A stretch of 64,000 nucleotides of DNA, from contig OY744525.1 of assembly GCA_963556195.1 (NCBI GenBank), forward strand, positions 22,175,218-22,239,217, written 5' to 3'. The stretch is from Sepiola atlantica (lineage: Eukaryota > Mollusca > Cephalopoda > Sepiida > Sepiolidae). Under the pieces are notes generated by a model. The model worked only from the letters and a program-made list of their open reading frames with translations, did not search any database and was not told the origin of the DNA. Shown here in pieces: positions 31,763 to 41,115 of this stretch. The position numbers and the translations under genes were made by a program. Position 1 is the stretch's first letter. Each line of letters begins with the position of its first letter.

Positions 31763-31925
31763 GTAATGCGAGTCTTAAAGACAGGCTTAGTTCTGATGAC
31801 CTCGGAGGAAGATTAAATCTGGACAGTATAGAGAGATGTGTGCAGAACAAGAGACTTCAGTTGCATGGTCATGGTGAAAGAATAGATGGGAGTTCCTTAG
31901 TTAGTAGATGCGGAAGAGTTGATGT
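31763..31925 (+). pseudogene. RTE-like LINE (RTE-A), 3' piece after LTR
   Basis: Translates as 'CNASLKDRLSSDDLGGRLNLD' less its first residue, then 'SIERCVQNKRLQLHGHGERI', directly continuing the piece that ends at 30571. It stops where a tRNA-type SINE begins. Confidence 0.75.
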
Positions 31926-32045
31926 AGTTTTATTCTTAGTATCGCCTGGAGTAAGGATTGAACCTTCAACCTCCAGAAAACTGTCATTTAGAACTGAGTT
32001 TTACTTGACACCTTTATCCGTTGCACCACGTATCTACGTGGATGC
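31926..32045 (-). repeat. tRNA-derived SINE, second type
   Basis: In reverse: A-box-like TGGTGCAACGG (32019-32029) and B-box GGTTCAATCC (31954-31963), followed by TTACTCCAGGCGATACTAAG and an AATAAAAC end. Same organisation and spacing as 21068-21190. It abuts the RTE-A fragment. Confidence 0.65.
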
Positions 32046-32049
32046 AAGA

Positions 32050-32375
32050 TGCACCTTAAGAAGGTCGGAGGTGAAATCGACCATCCAAGATGAGAACAAT
32101 CCAAATCATCAATCCTCATCTAAAAATTTCCGGAACATAAAAATTATGCACGTGTGAAATAAAAACAGAAAAAACTTAGATATTTCAATGCTTTAACTTT
32201 TTTTGATGCAGACATCATGGATATATAAATAAATATACAGATACAGCTTATAGGGAGACATTTAAATTGTGTTTATTATTATTTTTTTTTTGTATCGCCA
32301 GCCGTTCATAGCAACGCTGATGATTCTGAACAAAAAACGATAATTTAAATGCAATAAAATTAGTTATGAATAAAA
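32050..32375. other. no recognised feature
   Basis: AT-rich with a T run at 32281-32291. No gene or repeat recognised. Confidence 0.3.
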
Positions 32376-32381
32376 GATACA

Positions 32382-33078
32382 GCAAAAAAAAAGAAAGAAA
32401 AGAGAAAGAAATAAAAGAAAAAAGAAATAAAAGAAAAAAAGAAATAAGAGAAAAAGAAATAAAAGAGAAAAAGAAATAAAAGAAAAAGAAAAGAAAGAAA
32501 AGAAAAAAGAAAAGAAAAAAGAAAGAAAGCAAAGAAAAAAGAAAGAAAGCAAAGAAAAAAGAAAAAAGAAAGAAAAGAAAGAAAGTAAAAAGAAAGAAAA
32601 GAGAAAGAAAGTAAAAAGAAAGAAAAGAAAGAAAGTAAAAAGAAAGAAAAGAAAGAAAGTAAAAAGAAAGAAAAAAAGAAAGAAAAGAAAAGAAAGAAAA
32701 GAGAAAGAAAGAAAGAAAAGAGAAAGAAAGAAAGAAAAAAAGAAAGAAAAGAGAAAGAAAGAAAGAAACGAAAGAAAGAAAAGAAAGAAAGAAAAGAGAA
32801 AAAGAAATAAAAGAGAGAAAGAAATAAAAGAGAGAGAGAAAGAAAAGAGAAAGAAAAAAAGAAAAGAAAGAAAAGAGAAAGAAAGAAAAAAGAAAAGAAA
32901 GAAAAAGAAAAAGAAAAGAAAGAAAAAAGAAAGAAAAGAGAAAGAAAGAAAAGAAAGAAAGAAAAAAAGAAATAAAAGAGAAAGAAAGTAAAAAGAAAAG
33001 AAAGAAAGAAAAAAAGAAAGAAAAGAGAGAAAGAAAAAGAAAAAAAAGAAAAGAGAGAAAGAAAGTAACAAAGAGTCT
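32382..33078. repeat. ~700-bp purine-rich GAAA tract
   Basis: Almost entirely A and G on this strand (GAAA, GAAAA, GAGAAA mixtures) with rare T (ATAAAAG, AGTAAAAAG) and C. The reverse strand gives a 244-codon Phe/Leu/Ser frame that is an artefact. Long polypurine tracts can form triplex DNA. Confidence 0.95.
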
Positions 33079-33109
33079 AAATAGAGAAACACATTCAATA
33101 AAAGAAATG

Positions 33110-33303
33110 AAAAAAAAATGGTGAAAAGCTCTTAAATTAAAAACCCAAGCACCAAAAATAGTCTGGTCTCCACCGGTTCTTCACTACCAGACTTACAAAG
33201 ACTTCTACCATTAACCTTACCTCCTAGTCTTTCCGCCACGCATTTTTACGTTTCGGTCAAGTTGGCACTGTTTCATGTTTAATATCAGAAAGTATTTTAA
33301 AGA

Positions 33304-33345
<42 letters not shown>

Positions 33346-33580
33346 ATAGAAGAACTATATTGGAGCGAACATTATTACTTTTGTCCCCAGTCCAATCGCT
33401 TGGTATTTTAATGAAAAAAAAAAAAAAAAAAAAGTTGCTGGCGACGCCGATGTAAAACTACAACATCAACGTCAAAAGTTAATTAAGTTTCAGTATTATT
33501 TCTATTTTCTACCAACGAAGCCTTAAAATAAAATGCGAGTCATTTGGGCGTTTTATTTTAATTTCATGATATTTTTTCTG
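33110..33580. other. no recognised gene; (TG)n at 33307-33339
   Basis: Contains the (TG)n microsatellite and an A run at 33413-33433. Nothing else identified. Confidence 0.4.
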
Positions 33581-33584
33581 AAAT

Positions 33585-33700
33585 GAGGTTTCGTTATCGA
33601 CACACGGCACATGTTTTCCCCACCTTGGGTCTTGTTACATTCACAACGTTTCGGCCGTTGTGCCCTCCAACCTTCTTCAGGTGCGTTTTGTCACAGTTGG
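33585..33700 (-). ncRNA. PLE-type hammerhead-like motif
   Basis: On the reverse strand: CACCTGAAGA (33674-33683), a ~21-nt segment that can pair internally (GGTTG with CAAC), then CCGAAACGTTGTGAATG. CTGAAGA fits the CUGANGA hammerhead core and GAAA (33649-33652) the second conserved strand. ACGT after GAAA is self-complementary, and CAC/GTG could form helix I. 'CTGAAGA..GCCGAAACGTTG' is a phrase I associate with PLE 3' regions. Helix II is out of register, so activity is doubtful. Confidence 0.45.
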
Positions 33701-33789
33701 TTACAAAATCTGAGTCTTCCGATTTCAGGTTGCTTCAAGAATTGGGTTACACACAAAAAAGCAAAAAAAAAGACAACGAACCAGGGGCC

Positions 33790-33820
33790 TTTACATTAAA
33801 AAAAAAAAAAAAAAAAAAAT
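33790..33820. repeat. A-rich tract
   Basis: A run at 33799-33820 immediately before the CR1-A end; possibly part of another element's tail. Confidence 0.6.
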
Positions 33821-33824
33821 CATA

Positions 33825-34445
33825 GTTGACCCCCCAAACAAGGCAGGCTGCCACTGTAGACGTAAGGGCCTACTGAGAAAAAAGAGTGAAGGTTGGGGGG
33901 GGGGGGGTCAACCTAAGTTAGGAGCTGCGCAGCGAGATGTCTGTTTACATTAGTTTTAAATTTCTGCATGTCAGTAGCGTCAGGGGAGCAGGGAGGGAGT
34001 TCCAGTCCAGCAGCACGATGAAAGAAGCTTTTGGAGTAGAAAGCTCTTCGGCATCTGGGGACCTCCACAGTGTATGGATGGGATTTGGCAGATTGTCGGG
34101 TTGGTCTAGTGAATTTACGTCATGGGGGTACCAGAGCAGCAAACTCATCAGAGCACAATCCATTGAAGTACTTGTAAAACAGGCACAAGGACGCAACATT
34201 GCGGCGATGGGACAGGGGCTGGAGCTTGGTGGATAGTGAAGGACCTATCAAGTTGGCAACTCTTTTTTGAACTTTGTCTAAGAGGGAGAGACTAGTGAAT
34301 GATGCACCAGCCCAGATGTGGCAACAATACTCCATGCATGTGCAGATGGTGGCTTTGTAGAGATATAGGATAATGTCAGGTGTGAGAAGTTTACTGGCAC
34401 GGTAGAGGGAGGCCACCTTCTTTGCAGGACGGTACCAAGATATAG
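33825..34445 (-). pseudogene. CR1-like LINE reverse transcriptase C-terminus (CR1-A)
   Basis: The reverse translation shows 'YKATICTCMEYCCHIWAGAS', 'LLDKVQKRVANLIGPSLS', 'PLSHRRNVASLCLFYKYF' and 'CSDEFAALVPP' (34416-34120). In the next frame it ends with 'WNSLPAPLTLLTCRNLKL' (about 34020-33950). This is the conserved end of Jockey/CR1-superfamily LINE proteins. The 3' untranslated end near 33830-33910 matches 53420-53500. One frameshift near 34120 breaks the reading frame, and the RT catalytic part is missing. Confidence 0.8.
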
Positions 34446-34554
34446 GAGCAACAAGAAAAACATAAGCTTAGGACGAAAATAACAGGATCACCGGAAGCTC
34501 GAATAGTACGTCAACACGAACATCTGCCGAAGGAAAGTGTCAACAGCAGTTATA

Positions 34555-34770
34555 TTTTGCTGACACTAAAGTACATCAGGATGGCGAGGCTATCGAGATT
34601 GTTCAGAAGTTTTGTTACCTTTGTGATACCATTGGAGCACAGGGAAGAGGAGGTACTAGTGTGATTTCAATAGTTAAGAGTCGATGGAATAAGTTCAGAG
34701 AACTTCTGTCATTACTGCCTAGCAGAGTGTTATCACTGTTGACCAAGAGAAGAGTCTATTTGTGATCATA
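34555..34770 (+). pseudogene. RTE-like LINE fragment (RTE-A)
   Basis: Forward translation 'YFADTKVHQDGEAIEIVQKF', then 'CYLCDTIGAQGRGGTSVISI' and 'RWNKFRELLSLLPSRVLSLL', followed by 'TKRRVYL' and a stop. This is the segment just upstream of the part seen at 16176, so it complements that copy. Confidence 0.65.
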
Positions 34771-34794
34771 TATATATATGATGTGATGATGTAT

Positions 34795-35200
34795 GGATGA
34801 CATGTGTTGGACGGCTTTAAAAAATTAATTTCCAAAGTAACCTATCTCTGGTCAGGTCTTTATTTATCTCTCAAGTCTATTTTTATGACTTCATTCCATG
34901 TTTTCCTTGGCCTTCCCCTGTGAACTGAACCTGCTACCTCAACTGTTCTACATCTACTAACCCAAAAACTCTCATTCATTCTTTCAACATGGCCAAACCA
35001 TCCAAGTCTCCTGTTCTGCACACATTTCCCTATACTGTCCAAATTTAATCTTTCTTTAAGGTTGTCAGATCTAAGCCTGTCTTTGACCCACATTACACAT
35101 CCATCGTATCATTCTCATATCATTTCTCTCCATGCAACGCATGTCCTCAACCCTGACTGGCCAGGTTTCACTTCCATACATCATAACAGTGTATCATGAA
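34795..35200 (-). pseudogene. RTE-like LINE C-terminus (RTE-A)
   Basis: The reverse frame 35093-34860 reads 'KDRLRSDNLKERLNLDSIGK', 'CVQNRRLGWFGHVERMNES', 'SVHRGRPRKTWNEVIKIDLR', a nearly intact C-terminal block. It lies head-on to the 34555 copy (opposite strand), with about 25 bp of (TA)-rich DNA between them, so the two are independent or inverted insertions. Confidence 0.75.
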
Positions 35201-35339
35201 AATTTGCAGCACACCTCAAACGTTTAAAAATTCAGAAGAGATCATCCCCACTAGATTGCAAAGTCAAATTTTAACTCTGTGATGGCAAGAAAGAGTGCCC
35301 TGAGCAGCACCTCCCCGGATGTGGCAGCAGTACGCCGTC

Positions 35340-35760
35340 CAAGATATCATGTTAGATCATCATCATCATCATCAACCGGTTTATTTGTTGAATCAGGCCA
35401 CAATTAATCCTCTGATGAGGGTGGGGCCTGATTGTCTAGTCTCGAAATCTAAGTCTTCCTCTCCACTCCTGTCTTTGGCAAGGTTTGATGGAATCCATAC
35501 CCATGGCCTTCCTATCACGTTTGACTACGTCCTCCCAAGTCAACTTGGGTCTGCCAGTGGTGATGTTCTCTGCTGGCACATTCAACTTTCGGACTTTAGC
35601 AATCCAGCCATCGCTACGCTCAATGTGACCCAACCAACGCAGTCTGTTCTTCCGCATGATGTCCGTAAGGCTTTTCAAGTCGACCTGTGAGAGCAGGGAT
35701 TCAAAAGAAACGTACTGTTCAGGCCTCACCAAACAGATGAAAACGCATTCTGTCTATCCC
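35340..35760 (-). pseudogene. RTE-like LINE C-terminus, third family (RTE-C)
   Basis: The reverse frame 35732-35436 reads 'LTDIMRKNRLRWLGHIERSD', 'ENITTGRPKLTWEDVVKRDR' and 'KAMGMDSIKPCQRQEWRGRL'. It ends in a (GAT)n 3' tail at 35355-35372. The layout (RLRWLGHIER, GRPK.TWEDVV, W) is that of RTE-type endonuclease-RT proteins, but the sequence differs from RTE-A and RTE-B. Confidence 0.75.
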
Positions 35761-35789
35761 TCTTTCCCCTACAGCTCACACAGCACACC

Positions 35790-36365
35790 TAGTCACGATA
35801 ATTTGCAGCACACCTGATATGTTTAAAAATTCTGTTGTATTAAATAAGCATCAACATCTTAAGTCAATCACTGTTTTTTTTTTTTGTTCTCATGTGAATC
35901 TGATATTGATTAGCCACAAATCGGCCCTTCAGATTAATTACCATTGATTCGCTTCTAAATAAAACTCATATTAATCTATTCTATTTGTGAAACGACAGGA
36001 AATAATAGCGTTCTTAAGTTGTTTCATCATTTTTGTATGAGTTCTTCTTCATCTTTTTTTTAGTGTTACCTCCGTACACTTACGAACGGCAGAAAGCAGC
36101 CATAGTTGATATTTACCAACTGCAGCATGCAGGTGGGATGCAACATAAGATCGGTTTAATCATTCATCAAAAACTCCTGTCTCTTCAGCATCACCCCATT
36201 CTCCATTCGGAAGACGGCAGAAGGGACGAGACCAATAAAATAGCAAGAACCCATATAAAATTTATTTGACCCTCACTTCACGTACCACTTGATACAAGGT
36301 CGATAGCGGTTGGTTAATTTTATCATGTGACATAGGATTTGAAGTTAGTTTAACACTTGTAGTCT
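35790..36365. other. mostly unrecognised; weak LINE-like trace
   Basis: 35795-35830 (TTTGCAGCACACCT..GTTTAAAAATTC) repeats 35203-35240 in direct orientation, on the far side of the RTE-C copy. A forward frame at 36065-36265 contains 'RQKAAIVDIYQLQHAGG' and 'KIGLIIHQKLLSLQ', faintly like the tail of some LINE proteins. Not firm. Confidence 0.25.
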
Positions 36366-36373
36366 ATAACATT

Positions 36374-36600
36374 ACTAGTTGTACCTACCTGGTGTTACCT
36401 AGAATTACGTGAAGTCAGTTTAGTTTTTAATTTGTTTGCACATTTTTAAACTTAAGTTAGACAATTCCTATTGCTTGCTGATTTTTATTTTTATATGATT
36501 ATTTAAAAATGTTTCATTACTAAGTAATTTTTTTCAAATAAATTGTAGCTAAGTACATTATTATATTACCTATAACACAGTACAACAATAACAAATGAAA
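36374..36600 (+). repeat. ACCTACCTGGTGTT-headed repeat
   Basis: ACTAGTTGTACCTACCTGGTG and TTAGTTTTTAATTTGTTTGC ACATTTTTAAACTTAAG match 63885-63985, and the head matches 786 and 23956. Probably one transposable-element family. Confidence 0.5.
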
Positions 36601-36627
36601 ATTGCCTAACCAGAAGCAAAGTTCCTA

Positions 36628-36852
36628 TTTACTTACCTCCCCACGAGGGCAGAGTTAGACACAAGGTCGATTTTTAATGTGGGGGGAAATCCAACTCTCC
36701 AAAAGGGACACTCTGGATTGGAACAAAAATTTAAATTACCTCAGTCTAAAAGGATTTCACCTTCATTGACCGAGGGCAAAAAAGTTGGAGTGTAGTATCA
36801 TCAGAACAGATACTATACTTTGCTTCTAGCCAAAAGGCCAAGGAAGCGTTTT
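36628..36852 (-). repeat. U2 snRNA-derived SINE, complete head
   Basis: Read in reverse from 36850: CGCTTCCTTGGCCTTTTGGC TAGAAGC, then AAAGTATAGTATCTGTTCTG. This follows the first ~45 nt of U2 snRNA, including the stem with GGCCUUUUGGCU and the branch-point-recognition region GUAGUAUCUGUUC. It then leaves U2 with ATGATACTACACTCC, which pairs back on AGTATAGTAT. The body (AGGTGAAATCCTTTTAGACT, TTCCAATCCAGAGTGTCCC) ends CTCTGCCCTCGTGGGGAGG. Only the 5' part of U2 is present, so it is not a U2 gene. No terminator or Sm site of U2 remains. Confidence 0.75.
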
Positions 36853-36859
36853 TATTTTA

Positions 36860-37145
36860 ACCGGAAGCAAAGTTTGATTTGTCAGCTTAAATGCTGTTTA
36901 GGTCTGACTTTGAAAATCTGATAACATAACTTTATATATTAGATGACGAAAGAGCGTCAAGTAAAGTTCGGATAGATAGGGGGTGTGTATAAATCCCTCA
37001 TATCCTTACTGAAGATTTTATTTGGTTGTTTATTTTTACGGCATATCAACCTTTTTGAAGTCGTTTAATGGCGAATGTTTGGTAACAGTTTTTATGCTTC
37101 AAGTTGTTAATATTTTTAAATATTTATAGATGAATGTTTTCCAAA
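36860..37145. other. no recognised feature
   Basis: AT-rich. Nothing identified. Confidence 0.3.
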
Positions 37146-37149
37146 TAGT

Positions 37150-37475
37150 CTGCAAATGATTTAACTTATAGATGGGACCCTGACAGGTACTACCACTCTA
37201 CTGGACCTGAGAGTAATGGCAATAAGAGGTGATACTACACTCCCCAAAGCTCCCAAATTAGGGTCTCACCACTAGATGTAATTTAAGGTCATACTCAAAA
37301 TCGGGTTGTGAGTAGTTGATAGGGTTGGAAAATAGGGTAGGCAGAAGAAAAAATATAAATATGGTAAAAAGTGCTGGGAAAGACGGATTTCAGGGTAAGA
37401 TGTATGCGAGCCGAACAATTTGCCCAAGGGTGTCCGAGGCATTTTAGTGTGCTCGGGACCACCATCTGAATATAG
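37150..37475 (-). repeat. Rep1 copy
   Basis: Reverse complement of the Rep1 order: ATGGGACCCTGACAGGTACT at one end and CAATTTGCCCAAGGGTGTCC at the other, with GTTGATAGGGTTGGAAAATA in between. Confidence 0.6.
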
Positions 37476-37559
37476 CTGAAAGCAACTCCTAAGTAAGTAA
37501 ATGTGTCCATAGTAAATTTAATAAAATATACATTAAGTAAAAACGACTTTGTCATCCTT

Positions 37560-38165
37560 CTTCAACAAGCGTCGAGCAACCTCATCCGAGATAAAAGATA
37601 TTTGGACCACATTGTCAAGTCCGGCCCTTTGGGGAGCAAACAACATCGATAGCCCCATTATCCGAATGTATTCAGATGTTTTGTGTGTGTATTACAGATA
37701 AAATATAAAGATATATGACTGGCTCTTCCTCTCCTGAGAGACAATGGATGACTTTTGAAAGATTGACTGCACCATGAGCATTTTATATTGAAGCAAGTGT
37801 TGCAAATTCACCACTGCACTTTTGCTTAAGTTCAGTGGCAGGGAGAAACGCAAAATGACCAAAAGCAATGCTGGGTTAGGCAAAGACGGACTGGTGTCAT
37901 TTTGGAGTTTACCTTCTCTTTTACTAGTTGCCCTATCAAGGCTTGATAGACCAGTCTACCCTACTATTTAACACATATCTGGGGGGAGGAGATGGCTTCA
38001 TAGCTTGCCTAACCATATCGGAGAAAGTAACTTCACAGCTACTTACAGATCTGTAATCTCTATTTTCACATGCATTTTATTTTTGCATTGCTTTGAAATA
38101 TATTATCAAAAGGTCCAAGTGTGTTTCATTATTATGAACGCGTCCTGAAATGGTTATTCTAGCTA
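37560..38165 (+). repeat. unique DNA with a Rep5 fragment at 37858-37985
   Basis: The fragment AAAAGCAATGCTGGGTTAGG, GACTGGTGTCATTTTGGAGT and CCCTATCAAGGCTTGATAGA matches 40030-40120 and the reverse of 51400-51500. Its inner part CTATCAAGGCTTGATAG is a hairpin. The rest (37560-37855, 37990-38160) is unrecognised. Confidence 0.45.
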
Positions 38166-38166
38166 G

Positions 38167-38347
38167 TATGCATATATATATATATATATATATATATGCA
38201 AAATAAAAATGGAATTGATGATAAGCAAATCAACAAAATAACAAAAATATAAACTCAAACATATAAAAGCTCTACCAAAATATTTCAGTTGCTAGAAAGC
38301 AACTATCCTCGGTTAGAAGTAAGAACTTTAATTTGTTTCTATTTTTC

Positions 38348-38385
<38 letters not shown>
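38167..38385 (-). ncRNA. (TA)n-bounded PLE end with hammerhead-like motif
   Basis: (TA)n tracts lie at 38170-38198 and 38352-38383. Between them, on the reverse strand, CCGAGGA (38306-38312), then AGTTGC-TTTCTA-GCAACT (a perfect 6-bp hairpin), then GAAA (38283-38286). This has the layout of a hammerhead core (CUGANGA, helix II, GAAA) with U4 changed to C. Helix III is weak. Probably an inactive relative of the motifs at 46 and 59 kb. Confidence 0.4.
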
Positions 38386-38386
<1 letters not shown>

Positions 38387-38389
38387 GTT

Positions 38390-38740
38390 TTAGTCATTTA
38401 TGCATGAAAAAATACAATATATATGTAGTCAACATTAATATAATGCAAGCCAATTTATATAGGCTATCCACAGAAACAGCCCCACTGTTAACAGTACAGA
38501 AGCATTCCTCTCTTCCATATTCTTAGTGACAGCAGTACTATTCTAACACTAATATATGGCCTGCAAGGGGGTTAAATCCTTAGGATATAAGCCAATTATA
38601 TATATACACATATATATAATTTAATAAAGTACATGCTTTTAATTAGTCATGACCATAGATTTCATGCTGTGAGTTATTTGTTTACTGTCGGTTCTACATA
38701 ACTGTTCTGCACAGAATTGCTGCAGATGACTCGAGTCATC
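38390..38740. other. no recognised gene
   Basis: Contains GGATGACTCGAGTCATC-type palindrome (about 38725-38741) and short (TA)n tracts near 38598-38618. Confidence 0.35.
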
Positions 38741-38744
38741 CAAT

Positions 38745-38870
38745 AACTATTAGTATTTACTCACTAGGAGTTCTCACACAGGTCATCATCATCAGTGATT
38801 GTTCACTGACAGTAAGCAGTCGTGTTCCCTGGAGTTTGAGTCACCTCAGATGTCCAGTACTCTCCATTTC
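38745..38870 (-). repeat. copy of the 2648-2750 repeat core
   Basis: Reverse complement of GTGTGAGAACTCCTAGTGAG, ACAATCACTGATGATG and CAAACTCCAGGGAAC. It carries a GATGATGATG expansion absent from the 2.7-kb copy. Confidence 0.55.
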
Positions 38871-38874
38871 TTTT

Positions 38875-39190
38875 GATAACCATTGCAAATGATTTTGTGT
38901 TATTGCAACAGCCGATTACCATTGATTTCTCGCTGGCAACGACCATTGATCTTCTTTAGGATTTGGGTGGCAATAAATCTCCCTAAGGTCGCAGTACTCT
39001 CCTCCCCCTTCCAGTGGAGGTCTGGTTAGTGCTCTCCCTCCTCGGTCTTTTGACCCTTCATGACTATTTTGTGTGGCATCAGACGAGGCTGGTGCACTCA
39101 CATTGTGTTGGGGGAGGGAGGGCAGGTAAGTTTAATTATTATCATTATTATTATTATTATTACTATTTCACTTTAAAATCTATAAAATAT
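38875..39190. other. no recognised gene; (ATT)n at about 39137-39165
   Basis: GC-richer than average between 38990 and 39125. Short open frames lack recognisable content. Confidence 0.3.
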
Positions 39191-39194
39191 CCTG

Positions 39195-39500
39195 AACATA
39201 CCATTAAACTATATCTGGTGGTAAGGACCTAATTTGAGAGCATCGTGTGAAGTGTGGCCGCACCCCTTTGTTACCATTACTCTCAGGTCCACTCTGACTA
39301 GAAGTGGTAGTACCGGTTGGACTCCAATCTATGGGTATGAAATGGAACTGCATCCAGTGGTATACACATAATTAATTAAAGCGGACATGATTAATAAATA
39401 TTTGAAAATATTAAAAATCTGAATCTAAAAGTTTTTACCAAAATGACAGGATCCGGAATTAAATAATCTGACAAAGGATTGATATGCCGTAAAACAAAAC
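39195..39500 (+). repeat. Rep1-like fragments
   Basis: TACCATTACTCTCAGGTCCA and GACTAGAAGTGGTAGTACC relate to the 3' part of Rep1 (1480-1545, and 52395-52430 in reverse). 39445-39490 (CAGGATCCGGAATTAAATAA, GGATTGATATGCCGTAAAAC) relates to 18310-18355. Confidence 0.45.
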
Positions 39501-39621
39501 TAAACCGAACCAAAATCTATAAAATCTGTTCTGCTAAGCCTGATATTGCTAAAGTGGGTCTTAAAATAAATGTCTTTTTCATGGTAAGGCTACAGACCTC
39601 TTGACAGACTCCCGGCTCATG

Positions 39622-39685
39622 TTTATATTTCATATGCGTGACTAGAAGATTCACTTATGCAAGAAGTGCCAAAAAAAAAAAAAAA

Positions 39686-39720
<35 letters not shown>

Positions 39721-40140
39721 TTTTAGAAATAAATATAAACCCACAAAAATAATTTTTTTTTCTTCAAATGTTGATTATGGAAATTCCTATTTGCATATTA
39801 TTCTCTTTCTCTTTTTTAAATTATTATTTTTTTCTTTGTTATTCTATTTATATATTGTTATTCTAACAGTAAATACAATCGGTTTGTTCACTTTTCTTCA
39901 GAAAAAAAAAACAATGGATACCCTCTGAAAGGGTACCTGTACGATAAAGACTTTATAGTGAAGTAGGGTTGCTTAATCACACACCCACAATTCTCTTGAC
40001 ATGGTGTTGTAAGGAGAAACCAAAGATGACGAAAAGCAACGCTGGGGTAATCATAGTTTTTTTTATGTTATTTTGGAGTTTTCCTTCTTTCTCGACTATT
40101 TGTCCTACAAAGAGTTCAGAGTCTTGTCTATTTCAACTTA
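39622..40140 (+). repeat. Rep5 family copy
   Basis: Begins TTTCATATGCGTGACTAGAA, AAGAAGTGCCAAAAAAA, then a ~55-bp A-rich tract, TACAATCGGTTTGTTC, CAATGGATACCCTCTGAAAG and GACGAAAAGCAACGCTGGGG. The full order is found reversed at 51320-51900. Non-coding; the family may be the body of the 5S-headed element at 51232. Confidence 0.6.
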
Positions 40141-40204
40141 TGGCTGAGGGGGGGGGGGGAGTGAAAATTCATACCTTTTCCAATGATATTTTTATTTGTT
40201 TTTT

Positions 40205-40765
40205 TTGTTCACCAGAAACAAGGAATAGGCGCCAGATTTATAGGGGTCAACCTAGGTGGGGATTTGGGCAGCAATATATTTGTTCACATTACATTTAAAT
40301 TTCTTTAAATTTGTGCATGTTGGGACGGTCGGAGGAGCAGGGATGAAATTTCAAAGGCTCAAGGAAAGAAGCTATTAAAGTAGAAAATTTTCTGGCAACT
40401 AGAGACCTCTACAGCGAAGGGGTGGGATTTTGCTGCCAGTCAAGTGGGTCAGAGGTAGTTTCGTTTGTAGGGGTAAAAGTGCGCTTAGTTCATGAGAGAA
40501 CATTCCGTGGAAGTACTTGTAAAACAAGCACAGGGTTTCAACATTGCGATGATGTGACAGAGGCTGGAACTTGGTAGACAGTGCAGGGCCTATTAAGTTA
40601 GAGACTCTTTTTGCACCCTGCCCAAGCGGACACTAGTCGGTGGTGCACCAGCCAAAATGTGGCAATAATACTCGAAGCATAGGCGAATAGTGGTTTTATA
40701 GAGAGATAGAATATTACCAGGTGTGAGAAGGTTTCTAGCCCGGTAGAGGGAGCCTAACTGACTTC
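40205..40765 (-). pseudogene. CR1-like LINE 3' end (CR1-A)
   Basis: The reverse complement keeps the CR1-A order. The 3' UTR end (GACCCCTATAAATCTGGCG) is at 40228-40245. Coding remnants equivalent to 'HRRNVASLCLFYKYF' lie near 40500-40560 and those of 'HIWAG' near 40645-40665. Many indels; no frame is open for long. Confidence 0.65.
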
Positions 40766-40920
40766 ACAGTCACTTTTACTTTTAGCATAGCATGAGGGAT
40801 TTCTTTGATCTCCTAGATTGTCCATAATATTCTTCGTCGACAGAAACACTATTCATCTCTGAAGTAGTTGAGGACGTCTAGTTGTAAAGATAGTTGTAGT
40901 GGTGATGTAGCAGTCTTAAA
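40766..40920. other. no recognised feature
   Basis: Short unique stretch between CR1-A and a SINE. Confidence 0.25.
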
Positions 40921-40924
40921 AATG

Positions 40925-41115
40925 TTCTGGGAGGTGACAGTGGTTAAGTGTTTAATGATTCGGACAGACAACCTGGATGTGCCAAGATCGAATACAGTTC
41001 GTTCAAGAGAAACACTTTCACTTAGGATGTAGCAAACTTCACATTGTCACTCCTGTAAGTATTCAATGTCTTTCTATGCCAACCATAGAATCATCTGATT
41101 TATGAGAATTGAATG
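40925..41115 (+). repeat. tRNA-derived SINE
   Basis: A-box-like GTGGTTAAGTG (about 40937-40947), diverged B box AGATCGAATAC (about 40985-40995). The body has AACACTTTCACTTAGGATGT, CACTCCTGTAAGTATTC and ATAGAATCATCTGATTTATG. Same family as 11008-11235; A and B boxes are more mutated. Confidence 0.7.

Noticed and set aside
32248..33098. 244-codon Phe/Leu/Ser frame that looks like a membrane protein
   Set aside because: Reverse-strand reading of the purine-rich GAAA tract.
36780..36852. A functional U2 snRNA gene
   Set aside because: Only about 45 nt of U2 are present; the Sm site and 3' stem-loops are missing.
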